Below, in pieces: positions 7,918 to 15,995 of a stretch of 64,000 bases of DNA. Below the pieces are notes generated by a model. The model had not been told where the DNA came from, ran no database searches, and saw nothing but the letters and a program-made list of their open reading frames with translations. Origin of the DNA: Calothrix sp. HK-06 (GTDB taxonomy: Bacteria; Cyanobacteriota; Cyanobacteriia; Cyanobacteriales; Nostocaceae); the NCBI RefSeq assembly GCF_001904745.1, contig NZ_MRCD01000015.1:1-64000 (forward strand), read 5' to 3'. Within the stretch, counting starts at the first letter, position 1; every line of letters begins with the position of its first letter. The position numbers and the translations under genes are program-made.

Positions 7918-7985
7918 AGAAACCTGGTTTCTGTTTTTAATGTTGGAAATTGTCGTGCTTAGTCAAGAAGAAAACAGGTTTCTAA
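7918..7985. repeat. Divergent AGAAACCxGGTTTCT element between ClpR-like and SRPBCC genes
   Basis: AGAAACCTGGTTTCT (7918-7932) and the related GAAAACAGGTTTCT near 7972-7985 flank a short AT-rich core. This is a degenerate version of the ~66-bp element. The right part encodes the last residues (ETCFLLD) of the SRPBCC protein. Confidence 0.6.
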
Positions 7986-8507
7986 ATTTTTAAGCTTATC
8001 TTCCCATCCACCATTGAAATAAGCGCTCATAATAATGCTTATGGGTTGTTCAAAGTTGTTATTTAAGCCGTAGCTAGGATAAGTAAGAGTGGAAGTTCCT
8101 AATTGTCTGTTTATCGAGGCTGAAGGGATAGATTTATTTGGTTGCCAATTGTAATGTTCTTGGCGTTGTTGTAAGTAAGCTGTTTCAAGTATTCGATGTT
8201 CTAGTTTTAATATAGTTCCACCATCTACAGCTTCTAATGTCCAAGTTACAATCGAAGGCTGATACATTAAATTATCTTTCCAGGTAAATGATAGGCGCCT
8301 TGGTTCATCAAGTTCGATAACTTCACAATTTATATGCGCGCTCATCCCTGGTAACGATGAGTAGATAAATTTAAATTTATGTCCGAGACGCGCTTCAAAG
8401 TCGTTTTCCATTAACCAATCAGCAAGCGCTTTTTGATTAGTAAGAACCTGCCAAACTCTTTGTAACGGATAAGGATAAAAAACTTTTTTGTTTAAGTGTC
8501 TGAACAT
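7959..8507 (-). CDS. SRPBCC (AHSA1-like) domain protein
   Basis: This 182-residue protein starts MFRHLNKKVFYPYPLQRVWQVLTN and contains RRLSFTWKDN, the pattern of activator-of-Hsp90-like SRPBCC domains that bind hydrophobic ligands. It overlaps the arsR-like gene by 16 bases, so the two are co-transcribed and translationally coupled. Pairs of an ArsR regulator and an SRPBCC protein are a common arrangement. The ligand and role are unknown. The extreme C-terminus is encoded by a dispersed repeat and probably replaced the original end. Confidence 0.8.
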   Translation of the reverse strand: MFRHLNKKVFYPYPLQRVWQVLTNQKALADWLMENDFEARLGHKFKFIYSSLPGMSAHINCEVIELDEPRRLSFTWKDNLMYQPSIVTWTLEAVDGGTILKLEHRILETAYLQQRQEHYNWQPNKSIPSASINRQLGTSTLTYPSYGLNNNFEQPISIIMSAYFNGGWEDKLKNLETCFLLD

Positions 8508-8827
8508 GGATTCTCCTCCAAATAATTGCCAAGGGCGCCTAATTTATCTTGCCAGAATTGTTCGTAATCACTAATCCAATCAGATATTTGTTTCAATGGC
8601 TCTGGATTTAAACTATACAAACGCTGGCGCCCAGATTTTCTCATTTGTACTAAATCAGCTTCACAAAGTATTTGTAAGTGCTGAGATATTGCTGGCAAAC
8701 TCATGGCAAAGGGTTCCGCCAACTCTTTAACTGGTTGTTCTCCTAAACGCAATTTATCTAATAGCGCGCGCCGAGTTGGGTCAGCTATGGCTACAAACAC
8801 ATCGGCACTGGCAAGGGGTCTACTCAT
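8492..8827 (-). CDS. ArsR-family winged-helix regulator
   Basis: This 111-residue protein carries ADPTRRALLDKLRLGEQPVKELAEPFAMSLPAISQHLQIL, a clear ArsR/SmtB winged helix with the recognition helix at PAISQHLQIL. No metal-binding cysteine pair is present in the recognition helix, so it is not an obvious metal sensor. That fits the subgroup paired with SRPBCC proteins. Two TAAGC-N4-GCTTA palindromes upstream (8846-8859 and 8878-8891) are the probable operator, and autoregulation is likely. Confidence 0.88.
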   Translation of the reverse strand: MSRPLASADVFVAIADPTRRALLDKLRLGEQPVKELAEPFAMSLPAISQHLQILCEADLVQMRKSGRQRLYSLNPEPLKQISDWISDYEQFWQDKLGALGNYLEENPCSDT

Positions 8828-8845
8828 TCAATCTAACTATATATT

Positions 8846-8891
8846 TAAGCAATCGCTTAACTATTTCGCATTATACATAAGCGATTGCTTA
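8846..8891. promoter_or_regulatory. Paired ArsR operator palindromes
   Basis: TAAGCAATCGCTTA (8846-8859) and its reverse complement TAAGCGATTGCTTA (8878-8891) have centres 32 bases apart, about three DNA turns. They lie 19 to 64 bases upstream of the arsR start and also upstream of nothing else leftward. The arrangement suggests two cooperatively bound dimers. Confidence 0.7.
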
Positions 8892-8906
8892 AATGTCAAC
8901 CCAGAG

Positions 8907-9590
8907 TTATACGAGTTGTAATTTGAGTAGTTTTACTATTTCCTTTCCAATCAATGAAGCGGAAGCGGGGTTTTGTCCTGTGACGAGACGTTCGGATACG
9001 CTGACTTTAGGTTGAAAGTTAGAAGCTTTTTCTACACAGGTGCCTAATTCAGTAAATTTTGTTTCTAACAAAAATGGTACAACTTCAGTTAGTCCAACTG
9101 CTGCTTCTTCTTCGTTGGTGAAACAAGATACTGTTTTCCCTGCTACTAAATATTCACCGTTGCTAAGTTTGGTATTTAGCAATCCAGCAGGGCCATGACA
9201 CACGGCGCCAACAACACCACCTCTTTCATAAATACTTGCTGCAATATTGGCAAGTTCGGTATTTTCTGGAAAGTCCCACATTGTACCGTGTCCACCTGCG
9301 TAGAAAATTGCATTGTATTCTGCTGGGTTGACTTGATGTGGCGCCAATGTGTTTTCTACTTGCGCTATTTTTTCTGGGTTGTCCAAAAATGCTTTGTTAA
9401 CAGGGTCAGTTATATCAACACCAACCATCGGCGCCTTGCCTCCTTTGGGACTAACATAATCAACACTAAATCCATTGCGTGTAAATACTGCTTCGGGATG
9501 GGTAACTTCAGGCAGGTAATATCCAGTTTCCTTTCTAGTATTACCAAGAGTCGCATGACTGGTAAGAACGATGAGAATTTTAGGTTGCAT
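8907..9590 (-). CDS. DJ-1/PfpI (class I glutamine amidotransferase-like) protein
   Basis: This 227-residue protein shows the Hsp31/ThiJ-type pattern YAGGHGTMWDFPEN, then GGVVGAVCHGPAGLLN with the nucleophile-elbow cysteine in AVCHGPAG. Relatives are glyoxalase III/deglycase-like or chaperone proteins that handle methylglyoxal and oxidative damage. It ends near the ArsR operators and is divergent from the DUF6006-like gene. Its exact activity cannot be settled from sequence. Confidence 0.88.
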   Translation of the reverse strand: MQPKILIVLTSHATLGNTRKETGYYLPEVTHPEAVFTRNGFSVDYVSPKGGKAPMVGVDITDPVNKAFLDNPEKIAQVENTLAPHQVNPAEYNAIFYAGGHGTMWDFPENTELANIAASIYERGGVVGAVCHGPAGLLNTKLSNGEYLVAGKTVSCFTNEEEAAVGLTEVVPFLLETKFTELGTCVEKASNFQPKVSVSERLVTGQNPASASLIGKEIVKLLKLQLV

Positions 9591-9662
9591 TTTTTACTCC
9601 TTAGAAAATCAATGCATAAAATTTCCACCTCCTACATATAAGCAGTAGAAGATGAAATATTT

Positions 9663-10094
9663 ATGGTAAAAACGATGAAAATTAAAGCTGTACTTGCAGG
9701 CTTGGCTATTATTCCCTTGAGTTTCTTGGCGCCTGCGGGAAATGCTCAAGCTGGACTAGTTGCGACACAATGGTTTTTTGGTAATTGGGATTGTTTCATT
9801 GACGGTAGACCAGCAAAAATGCAGTGGCTTGTTGTCGATGACCCTCAAACACAGTGCAATGGTAATGTTTGTTCTACTACTTCTGGTGTAAAAGTTGTTG
9901 GTAGATTTAGCGATAACGGTGGTGCATGGGTTCCTTTAGCGCAGCGTTATGTTCGTGGTGCTGATTTTGGTATTCGTTACCAAGGCAAAGAACAAGACAA
10001 CTGGTTTTTAAGATATGGCTCGCGTGTTAGAACAGCTAATGGTTGGACTACCTGGCGAGGAAATCGTTACCCGTTGCAATGCCGCAAGGTTTAA
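9663..10094 (+). CDS. Secreted DUF6006-like protein
   Basis: This 143-residue protein has a signal peptide: a basic start, then a hydrophobic stretch ending at about AGNAQAG (residues 9-31). The mature part carries FFGNWDCFIDGRPAKMQW, a CNGNVCSTTSGVKVVGRF block and GWTTWRGNRYPLQC, the conserved layout I associate with cyanobacterial DUF6006 proteins. Four cysteines suggest disulfides in the periplasm. Function is unknown. It is divergent from the DJ-1-like gene and is followed by the lysR gene. Confidence 0.75.
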   Translation: MVKTMKIKAVLAGLAIIPLSFLAPAGNAQAGLVATQWFFGNWDCFIDGRPAKMQWLVVDDPQTQCNGNVCSTTSGVKVVGRFSDNGGAWVPLAQRYVRGADFGIRYQGKEQDNWFLRYGSRVRTANGWTTWRGNRYPLQCRKV

Positions 10095-10119
10095 TCACAT
10101 TTTTATCCTAATCTTGATT

Positions 10120-10150
10120 TATCTAAAATACAAATTATCAATTTTAGATA
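10120..10150. promoter_or_regulatory. AT-rich inverted repeat before lysR
   Basis: TATCTAAAAT (10120-10129) pairs with ATTTTAGATA (10141-10150) across 11 bases. This resembles a LysR box of T-N11-A type. It lies between the DUF6006-like and lysR genes and is followed by another palindrome at 10151. The lack of G+C argues against a terminator. Confidence 0.55.
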
Positions 10151-10174
10151 TTACTATAAATTAATTTATAGTAA
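10151..10174. promoter_or_regulatory. Perfect 24-bp AT palindrome at the lysR start
   Basis: The sequence TTACTATAAATT followed by its exact reverse complement ends two bases before the lysR ATG. It covers the place where the ribosome-binding site should lie. It may be an autoregulatory site or an RNA hairpin that limits translation. Confidence 0.6.
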
Positions 10175-10176
10175 TT

Positions 10177-11031
10177 ATGGTCAATCTGGAGTGGTACCGC
10201 AGCTTTATTACGGTATATCGAGTCGGAACTACATCGCGTGCTGCTGAACTTTTATTTCTTACACAACCTGCTGTTAGCCAGCATCTTGCAGCATTAGAGT
10301 CTGCTTTAAACACGCAGTTATTTGAACGAACACCACGAAAAATGCTGCCTACCGATGCTGGTAAAAGGCTTTATAATCAAGTGGCGCCTGCCATAGAAAC
10401 ATTAGAAGCAATAAACGCGCAAACTAATTTTCTACAAACACAACAAATAATACGCTTAGGTACACCACAAGAATTTTTCAGTGAGAAAATTTTAGTTACT
10501 CTTCAGCATGATAAAAGTATTAACTATGTAATTAAGTATGGAATAGCAAGCGAGTTAATTAAATTACTCCTAAACACTGAGATTGATGCGGTTATTGCAA
10601 CGCAAAAAATTAATAACCCTGAAATTGAATATCTATTTATATATGAAGAAAATTTTTGGCTGGTGGCGCCTCCAACAGTAGAAATACCCACCACACCTTT
10701 GATAGAGTGGTTGAGAGAACAATCTTGGATAGCTTACAGTGAGGATTTACCAATAATTCGACGATTTTGGCGGGTTGTATTTGGAGTGCGAATCGATACA
10801 AATCCCAGATTAGTAATTCCCGATTTACGTGCGATACGCGATGCAGTGTCTTATGGGTTCGGTTTGAGTGTGCTACCTGACTACTTATGCCGAGACTGGG
10901 TTGATAATAAACGTCTAACATTGGTGTTGAAACCGAGTAAAGTTGTTACAAACCAGATTTGGCTGGCTTTTCGTAAATCTGAACAGCAAACCCAGAAAAT
11001 ACAAATATTACAGAAATTATTATGCGGTTAA
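10177..11031 (+). CDS. LysR-family transcriptional regulator
   Basis: This 284-residue protein begins with the LysR winged helix (SFITVYRVGTTSRAAELL, then TQPAVSQHLAALE, residues 9-43), followed by a linker helix. A periplasmic-binding-like effector domain follows, including SYGFGLSVLPDYLC near residue 228. The start at 10177 is fixed by the palindrome just before it; no good Shine-Dalgarno is seen. Candidate targets are its own promoter and the adjacent DUF6006/DJ-1 intergenic region. The ligand is unknown. Confidence 0.88.
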   Translation: MVNLEWYRSFITVYRVGTTSRAAELLFLTQPAVSQHLAALESALNTQLFERTPRKMLPTDAGKRLYNQVAPAIETLEAINAQTNFLQTQQIIRLGTPQEFFSEKILVTLQHDKSINYVIKYGIASELIKLLLNTEIDAVIATQKINNPEIEYLFIYEENFWLVAPPTVEIPTTPLIEWLREQSWIAYSEDLPIIRRFWRVVFGVRIDTNPRLVIPDLRAIRDAVSYGFGLSVLPDYLCRDWVDNKRLTLVLKPSKVVTNQIWLAFRKSEQQTQKIQILQKLLCG

Positions 11032-11084
11032 TTGTGGTGTGTAGGTGCGTTTATCCTATATATATATAGAGTCGTCACCGAAAC

Positions 11085-11450
11085 ATGTATTTTATGGAGC
11101 TAGATTCATTGCCAACCGAGGTTATTTTGACGCATCCACGTAAAACTCTTGGCAGTGTCCAACTTGACTGGATGCCACAACCAGGCAATTATCTTGATTT
11201 GGAGGGTAAAACTTACGCTGTTTTAGAACGTAGTCATAAGTATCAGCTTAAATCTGGACGCTACCGTTTACATAAAATTGCTCTCTACGTCCAATCAGCA
11301 CAGCGTCCTTCTGAAAAAAGCTTAGTAAATGGATGTTGGGTAGTTGGCGATGCTACTTGCCGTTATAATGCTAAGTCAGAAATTATACGCTGTGCTGTTA
11401 ATCCAGAAGGACCCTGTGAATCTTGCCGCTACTATGAAAGTGCTGAGTAG
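11085..11450 (+). CDS. DUF6464-like conserved cyanobacterial protein
   Basis: This 121-residue protein contains LPTEVILTHPRKTLGSVQLD, a NYLDLEGKTYAVLERSHKY block and a cysteine-bearing C-terminus, CAVNPEGPCESCRYYE. The four closely spaced cysteines could bind a metal. I associate this pattern with the cyanobacterial DUF6464 family, whose function is unknown to me. A second start (MELD) lies three codons in. The stop is followed directly by heptad repeats. Confidence 0.75.
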   Translation: MYFMELDSLPTEVILTHPRKTLGSVQLDWMPQPGNYLDLEGKTYAVLERSHKYQLKSGRYRLHKIALYVQSAQRPSEKSLVNGCWVVGDATCRYNAKSEIIRCAVNPEGPCESCRYYESAE

Positions 11451-11556
11451 AAAGTGCTGAGTGCTGAGTAAAGTTAGGAGTTAGAAGTTAGGAGTTAGAA
11501 TTTAGAAGTTAAAAATCCCAACTCAGCACTCAGAACTCAGAATTCAGCACTCATCA
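11439..11556. repeat. Heptad-type short tandem repeats in both orientations
   Basis: Units GTGCTGA and TTAGGAG/TTAGAAG recur in the first half, and the complementary CTCAGCACTCAG-type units follow. The whole forms a long imperfect hairpin between the converging DUF6464-like and fmt genes. This matches the short tandemly repeated repetitive sequences known from filamentous cyanobacteria. Confidence 0.7.
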
Positions 11557-12538
11557 CTTCTCCTATATTTAAGCGTGTTCCATTTACAAAGTCCCATCCA
11601 GATTGGGGACGTTTACCAGAGGGTTGAACTTCTAATAGCAGTAACATTCCATCTCCGGTTTCGACTAATGCTCCCATTCCTTTTATAATGCTGACTACTT
11701 CTCCTGGTTTTGCATTTTCTGATTGTTCTGGTATTTTCTCTAATATTGATTTATATTCTTCGGGTAAATTAATTGGGTGTGTAGTGCTAACGGGAATAGT
11801 AACGGTTATTTTTAGCGGTTGGTCGCGAAAGCTGGTGGTACAGTTAGGGTAAAATCCTCGGATTTGATTGTGTAGCGCAAGCGCACTTTTTGTCCAGTCT
11901 ATTTTATAGTCTTCTTTTTTTATTAGTGGTGCATAAGTTGCTTTCTCGTTATCTTGGGCAACTGGCTGAATTTGATTATTTTCTAATGAGATTAAAGTGT
12001 CAACTAATAAGTCGGCGCCTAGTGTTGCAAGTCTAGATGCTAGTGTATGAGCATTGTCAAGTAATAAGATCGATGTTGTTACTTTCATTAACATCGCTCC
12101 GGTATCCATACCCGCATCCATTAACATTGTTGTTATGCCTGTTTCTTTTTCTCCGTTGTACAAACACCATTGAATTGGAGCGGCGCCTCGATAGTACGGT
12201 AATATCGAACCATGCACGTTGATACAACCAAGTTTGGGCATGTCTAATATCTCTTGTGACAGTATTTGACCGTATGCTACAACTACAAATGCATCGGCGC
12301 CTGATTCCCTTAATTTTGTTAAAGTTTCTTCGTCTTTTTTGATGCGCGAAGGCTGCCAAATGGGTAAGTTATGAGTTGAGGCTAAACTCTTTATAGGCGA
12401 TGGTGTTAATTTATTCCCACGCTCTCGACGTTTATCTGGCTGAGTTACTACTGCTAACACCTCAAAACTTGGGTGACTCAGTAGTTTCTCTAAAGTGGAA
12501 ACTGCAAACTCTGGTGTGCCAAAAAATATTATTTTCAT
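11537..12538 (-). CDS. fmt: Methionyl-tRNA formyltransferase
   Basis: This 333-residue protein formylates initiator Met-t[23 protein letters not shown] opens the formyltransferase domain. The folate/catalytic motif [18 protein letters not shown] holds the conserved Asn-His, with [18 protein letters not shown] after it. The C-terminal OB-like domain carries [20 protein letters not shown] and ends at [10 protein letters not shown]. The length is normal and the gene is complete. It converges on the DUF6464-like gene with repeats at the junction. A long gap lies upstream. Confidence 0.95.
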   Translation of the reverse strand: MKIIFFGTPEFAVSTLEKLLSHPSFEVLAVVTQPDKRRERGNKLTPSPIKSLASTHNLPIWQPSRIKKDEETLTKLRESGADAFVVVAYGQILSQEILDMPKLGCINVHGSILPYYRGAAPIQWCLYNGEKETGITTMLMDAGMDTGAMLMKVTTSILLLDNAHTLASRLATLGADLLVDTLISLENNQIQPVAQDNEKATYAPLIKKEDYKIDWTKSALALHNQIRGFYPNCTTSFRDQPLKITVTIPVSTTHPINLPEEYKSILEKIPEQSENAKPGEVVSIIKGMGALVETGDGMLLLLEVQPSGKRPQSGWDFVNGTRLNIGEVMSAEF

Positions 12539-13477
12539 GCAATTGAGGAAGAAATTTTTATTAGTTTACAATTATTAATATATTCTTACTATGATGACTG
12601 GATATAAGGTTAGCCTTAACTTCACAATCATACAAACGGTACTGTCAGTGATATAAAACACAATTATCCAGTAGTTATTCGGTTGAGCATCGTCTGACGG
12701 TGAAATAAATTAGATGTTTAAAGCAACACTTACTTATGTTTTTCACAAGAAGGAGAGACAAAACATAACCTTGTCAGGTTATAATAAGTTAACTATATAG
12801 CTAGCCAGTACATCTACCATTGTCTTTTGATATCTAACTTTAATGTCTGAGTAGTGCTTGCAACAAAAGTTTACTCTTTTGGTAGATTGGATTAAAAGTT
12901 CCATTAATCTAAATTAAATTAAGCCCTACTATTCTTAGTTCATATACCGAATAGACAATTTTTATTATTTTTTATCTACCAGTTTATCCTACAGGTGTTT
13001 CTTTGAACCAGGATAAACAATATATTTGCGAATCTACCCACATTTGTTTTCTTTTGGAGAAAACATTCGGGAAATGTGAGTTTAAACTCGAATGAGTCTC
13101 GATAAAACATTTGTTCGCATTTATACTGAGTTGCCTGCGTTTGAGTAGCTGTATCCACTTTGTGTTACATAGTGTGCAGTTTTTAAACTTGAGCTTATAA
13201 TTGACTGGTTTATGCTTTTGGAGGTTGTGTAACCCATACAACATTTATTTGTTTTCGGGAATTACACGCACCGAAATGTATCTATATATTGTTCGTTATC
13301 GTTAATTATTCAAGGTGTAGTTTAAAATACCCATTTATGTAAAACTATGGTACACTTGAGCGGATTTCCATCCTATGCTTTAGTTGCCTGTTATACATAA
13401 GAGCTATAGCTTGCCTGGTTTCGCTTCCTCAGTATTCGTATAAAGCACAGCAACACCCCAATCTAGAGAGTCAGCAG
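12539..13477. other. Long gene-free gap between fmt and a secreted protein gene
   Basis: About 940 AT-rich bases separate divergent genes. Short leftward frames at 12976-13244 have no family resemblance or ribosome-binding site. Promoters for both flanking genes must lie here, and a non-coding RNA is possible, but I could not identify one. Confidence 0.4.
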
Positions 13478-14761
13478 ATGTTGAAAACCCTTTTGTTGTC
13501 TGGATGGTTCCGCACAAAGCCATTCCTGAAGTACGCTGTAGTTGTGATGCTAATTGCCCCTTTAGCGGCTGCAAGTAGTCACGCTACTTCATCAACACCA
13601 TCAGAAGTTGCAAGCACTTCTGATGTCACAACTGATTCTATGCCAACACCTAATACGGATGTTGAGAGTATTGGTGTTAATTCACAATTGCCTGCAACTC
13701 CAAATACCTCCTCACAACACGATAACTCAACAGAAGCACAGGTTGCTGCTGTTACTGCTCCACAAGAACCGAAGCATACAGATAATTCATTTAATTCATT
13801 TGAAACTCCTGATAGTTCTACTATTAACGAATCAACTAACGATTCACTAGCGGCTGTTGAACTGGCGCCACCTGTAAGTCGTTCTTCATCTATTGTTGAA
13901 ATTCCAACAGAGAAAAGTGACTTAATTGAAAGATTGAAAGCTTACAAAGCAAACTCTATCACTTTGAAAGACGGTTCTATCGTAGTCGCAAAAGTGGCGC
14001 CTGTACTGCGAGACTCAAATAACGGCAACAATTATTCTGCTCCTTCTCAACCAACTGAAGCACAGCAAAATCCTGATGACCCACTGGGTAGCGCTTACCC
14101 TATCCCAATGAAATGGATTAGCGCCACTACTGAATCAATGGCGCCACTTGGCGGTGGTGTAAGATATTACCGTAGTGTACCTGTTATTTCTCCTGATGGT
14201 CGCTATGCTGTTTATAGCCGAATTCAACTCGAAGTTAAACCAGAAACACATAACAGTCGCGTTAGCAGCGTTCTATTTATTGAAGACCGTCAAACCAAAA
14301 ATTTAAGGGTTCTTTCATCAACCTCGCGCAATAGCGATGTTTTAATTAATGTTAAGGCGACACCTGACGCAAACGGCGAAGGAACAATAGGAGTTTTAGT
14401 ACCAGTAAGTTGGTCGGAAAAAGGAGACCGCTTTTTGGCACGGCGTTTTGAAGGTGTAATGAACACATCTGATGTATCAGATTATGCGGTAATTTGGCAT
14501 CGAGAAAAAAATCTCACAAATACCGTCAGTCCCGCACATAAAGAAACCGACCACGAAAAAATATCTATTTTATTAGGTTGGAGTAAAGCTCAACCTAACC
14601 ACGTATTGTTCCGTGCTGGAGAAATGGGTGAAGAAGATTGGGCACTTCTTTCTGTTTCTGACGATGGCAAAACGTCGGATGCTAATCAAGTTGACCAACC
14701 TGTAACTTTTGGCAAACAAGCAGTAGATGTTTGGGCTGGCCCACAAGTTGCTTATCGTTAA
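13478..14761 (+). CDS. Conserved hypothetical secreted or anchored protein
   Basis: This 427-residue protein has an N-terminal hydrophobic segment (YAVVVMLIAPLAAASSHA, about residues 19-36) that is a signal peptide or anchor. A Ser/Thr/Pro/Gln-rich, probably disordered linker runs to about residue 195. The C-terminal region is folded and beta-rich, with VISPDGRYAVYSR and DRFLARRFEG, weakly like one or two TolB/WD-type propeller blades. It is probably periplasmic or cell-wall associated. I do not recognise a named family. It is monocistronic, followed by a strong hairpin at 14809. Confidence 0.7.
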   Translation: MLKTLLLSGWFRTKPFLKYAVVVMLIAPLAAASSHATSSTPSEVASTSDVTTDSMPTPNTDVESIGVNSQLPATPNTSSQHDNSTEAQVAAVTAPQEPKHTDNSFNSFETPDSSTINESTNDSLAAVELAPPVSRSSSIVEIPTEKSDLIERLKAYKANSITLKDGSIVVAKVAPVLRDSNNGNNYSAPSQPTEAQQNPDDPLGSAYPIPMKWISATTESMAPLGGGVRYYRSVPVISPDGRYAVYSRIQLEVKPETHNSRVSSVLFIEDRQTKNLRVLSSTSRNSDVLINVKATPDANGEGTIGVLVPVSWSEKGDRFLARRFEGVMNTSDVSDYAVIWHREKNLTNTVSPAHKETDHEKISILLGWSKAQPNHVLFRAGEMGEEDWALLSVSDDGKTSDANQVDQPVTFGKQAVDVWAGPQVAYR

Positions 14762-14808
14762 TCAGTACTAATTAGTTAATGTTTAATTAATCAAATTTAC
14801 AACTATTT

Positions 14809-14841
14809 AGGTTCCTGACTTCTACAAGAAATCAGGAACCT
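14809..14841. terminator. Hairpin after the secreted protein gene
   Basis: AGGTTCCTGA (14809-14818) pairs perfectly with TCAGGAACCT (14832-14841) across 13 bases and is followed by ATTTATT. It lies 48 bases after the stop and is a likely terminator. Confidence 0.65.
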
Positions 14842-15025
14842 ATTTATTGATATTGCAACCTATAACCCGATTTTTATTTTTATAATTTATAACTATTGAA
14901 TCTATTACCATCGGCAGATGATAACTTAATAATCAAATAGTAATAAAGACATTCAATTCAAAACAATTACAACTAATTATTAGTAATTAAGTATTAGCTG
15001 TTTAGATTTTAGTTGATATTTAATT

Positions 15026-15460
15026 TTATGGAGATGGCTGGGACACATCTAACGAGTCAGAAGAATCAGCTTGTTTATCTGTAAATACGATACGACGTTG
15101 ATTTGGCTCGAATCGGTAGCCTTGTTGCTGCATGATTTGATTGCTTTGACCAGGGTCAAAATTGCGGCTAAAGTCTGTTTTGAGGGTACTTACACGAACT
15201 TCTGCAAGGTTGACTTCGGTACGAATTGCACGCAGTTTCTCTTGCTGTGACCAGTGATATGGTAAAAGCTGAATTAAAGCAGATACAGCGGCAACGCTTA
15301 GGGAAACATTGACACCAATTTTAACTGTTGTTTCAAGCGCCATAACTTGATAAGAACGTGCCCTAAGATTACGTTTTGGTCTAGGAGACCTTAACCGCTT
15401 CGGAGTCGGTTGTTGGATGGGCTGCTGAGAAGAATGTCTAGAGGGTTGGATTGCGTTCAT
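15026..15460 (-). CDS. Conserved cyanobacterial membrane protein of unknown function
   Basis: The start at 15460 (MNAIQPSRH) gives 144 residues and has an AGG-type ribosome-binding site; an upstream ATG at 15508 would add 16 residues. A basic Pro/Gln-rich N-terminus is followed by one membrane helix (IGVNVSLSVAAVSALIQLLP, about residues 50-69). A short coiled-coil-like region and a soluble tail with QGYRFEPNQRRIVF come next. It lies 235 bases downstream of psaM in the same direction. I believe homologues are common in cyanobacteria, without a known role. Confidence 0.65.
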   Translation of the reverse strand: MNAIQPSRHSSQQPIQQPTPKRLRSPRPKRNLRARSYQVMALETTVKIGVNVSLSVAAVSALIQLLPYHWSQQEKLRAIRTEVNLAEVRVSTLKTDFSRNFDPGQSNQIMQQQGYRFEPNQRRIVFTDKQADSSDSLDVSQPSP

Positions 15461-15654
15461 AATATTACCTAGAACAACCTCGTTATGTTGACGAAATTTT
15501 GGCGCCAAATAACTATTTATTCTACTGATTACGGCAGTGGTTTGCTGTAATATTACTCCATTTTTAATATTTAGCTACTGTAATTTCACTGGCAAATAAT
15601 AAACCTGCCAATCTAGGTAAGTATTTGCACTCATTTTTAGGGCTAAAAGATTAT

Positions 15655-15688
15655 AGAAACCGGGTTTCTAAGAAGAAACCCGGTTTTT
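15655..15688. repeat. AGAAACCGGGTTTCT repeat pair after psaM
   Basis: AGAAACCGGGTTTCT (15655-15669) and AAGAAACCCGGTTTT (15674-15688) form a compact hairpin eight bases after the psaM stop. It belongs to the same repeat family as 1624-1690 and may serve as the psaM terminator. Confidence 0.7.
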
Positions 15689-15695
15689 GGGGTTT

Positions 15696-15794
15696 CTAGT
15701 TGTTATATAGTTCGGATGCTAAACGCCAAGCCAAAATGCCTGGAATTAAAGCAACAACAAGAGCTACATATACTTGAGTATCTGATATAGACAT
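15696..15794 (-). CDS. psaM: Photosystem I reaction centre subunit XII (PsaM)
   Basis: A 32-residue frame reads MSISDTQVYVALVVALIPG and continues ILAWRLASELYNN. It is a single-helix thylakoid protein matching PsaM nearly throughout; PsaM sits at the trimer side of photosystem I. It is preceded by a strong ribosome-binding site (TAGGAGG, eight bases before the ATG). The gene is too short for default gene-length cutoffs. It is the best evidence that the window is cyanobacterial. The repeat hairpin right after the stop may end the transcript. Confidence 0.95.
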   Translation of the reverse strand: MSISDTQVYVALVVALIPGILAWRLASELYNN

Positions 15795-15995
15795 GTGTGA
15801 TAGCCTCCTAATTGGATTTAAATACCTCGTTTACTACTTTTCACCTTTTTACCGAAAATGGGGAATAGGTTGTTACAAGATGCAACAATTGGAGTTTGTA
15901 GTGATTGCTGTTGTAAGCACTTCAATGCTTGATATGAAAGCGCTGAAGCGCTTAGTACAGGTCTTTTAAAGTTTTATTAAGAAAATTTAAGAAAG

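Noticed and set aside
9195-9641. Rightward 148-codon frame
   Set aside because: It lies antisense across the well-supported DJ-1/PfpI gene, has a cysteine-rich non-protein-like composition and shows no family pattern.
11439-11556. Candidate CRISPR array
   Set aside because: Units are 7-8 bases without unique spacers, and no cas gene is nearby; these are short tandem repeats.
12976-13244. Overlapping leftward small frames in the long gap
   Set aside because: Two overlapping frames with no family resemblance or start signals; more likely chance in AT-rich DNA.
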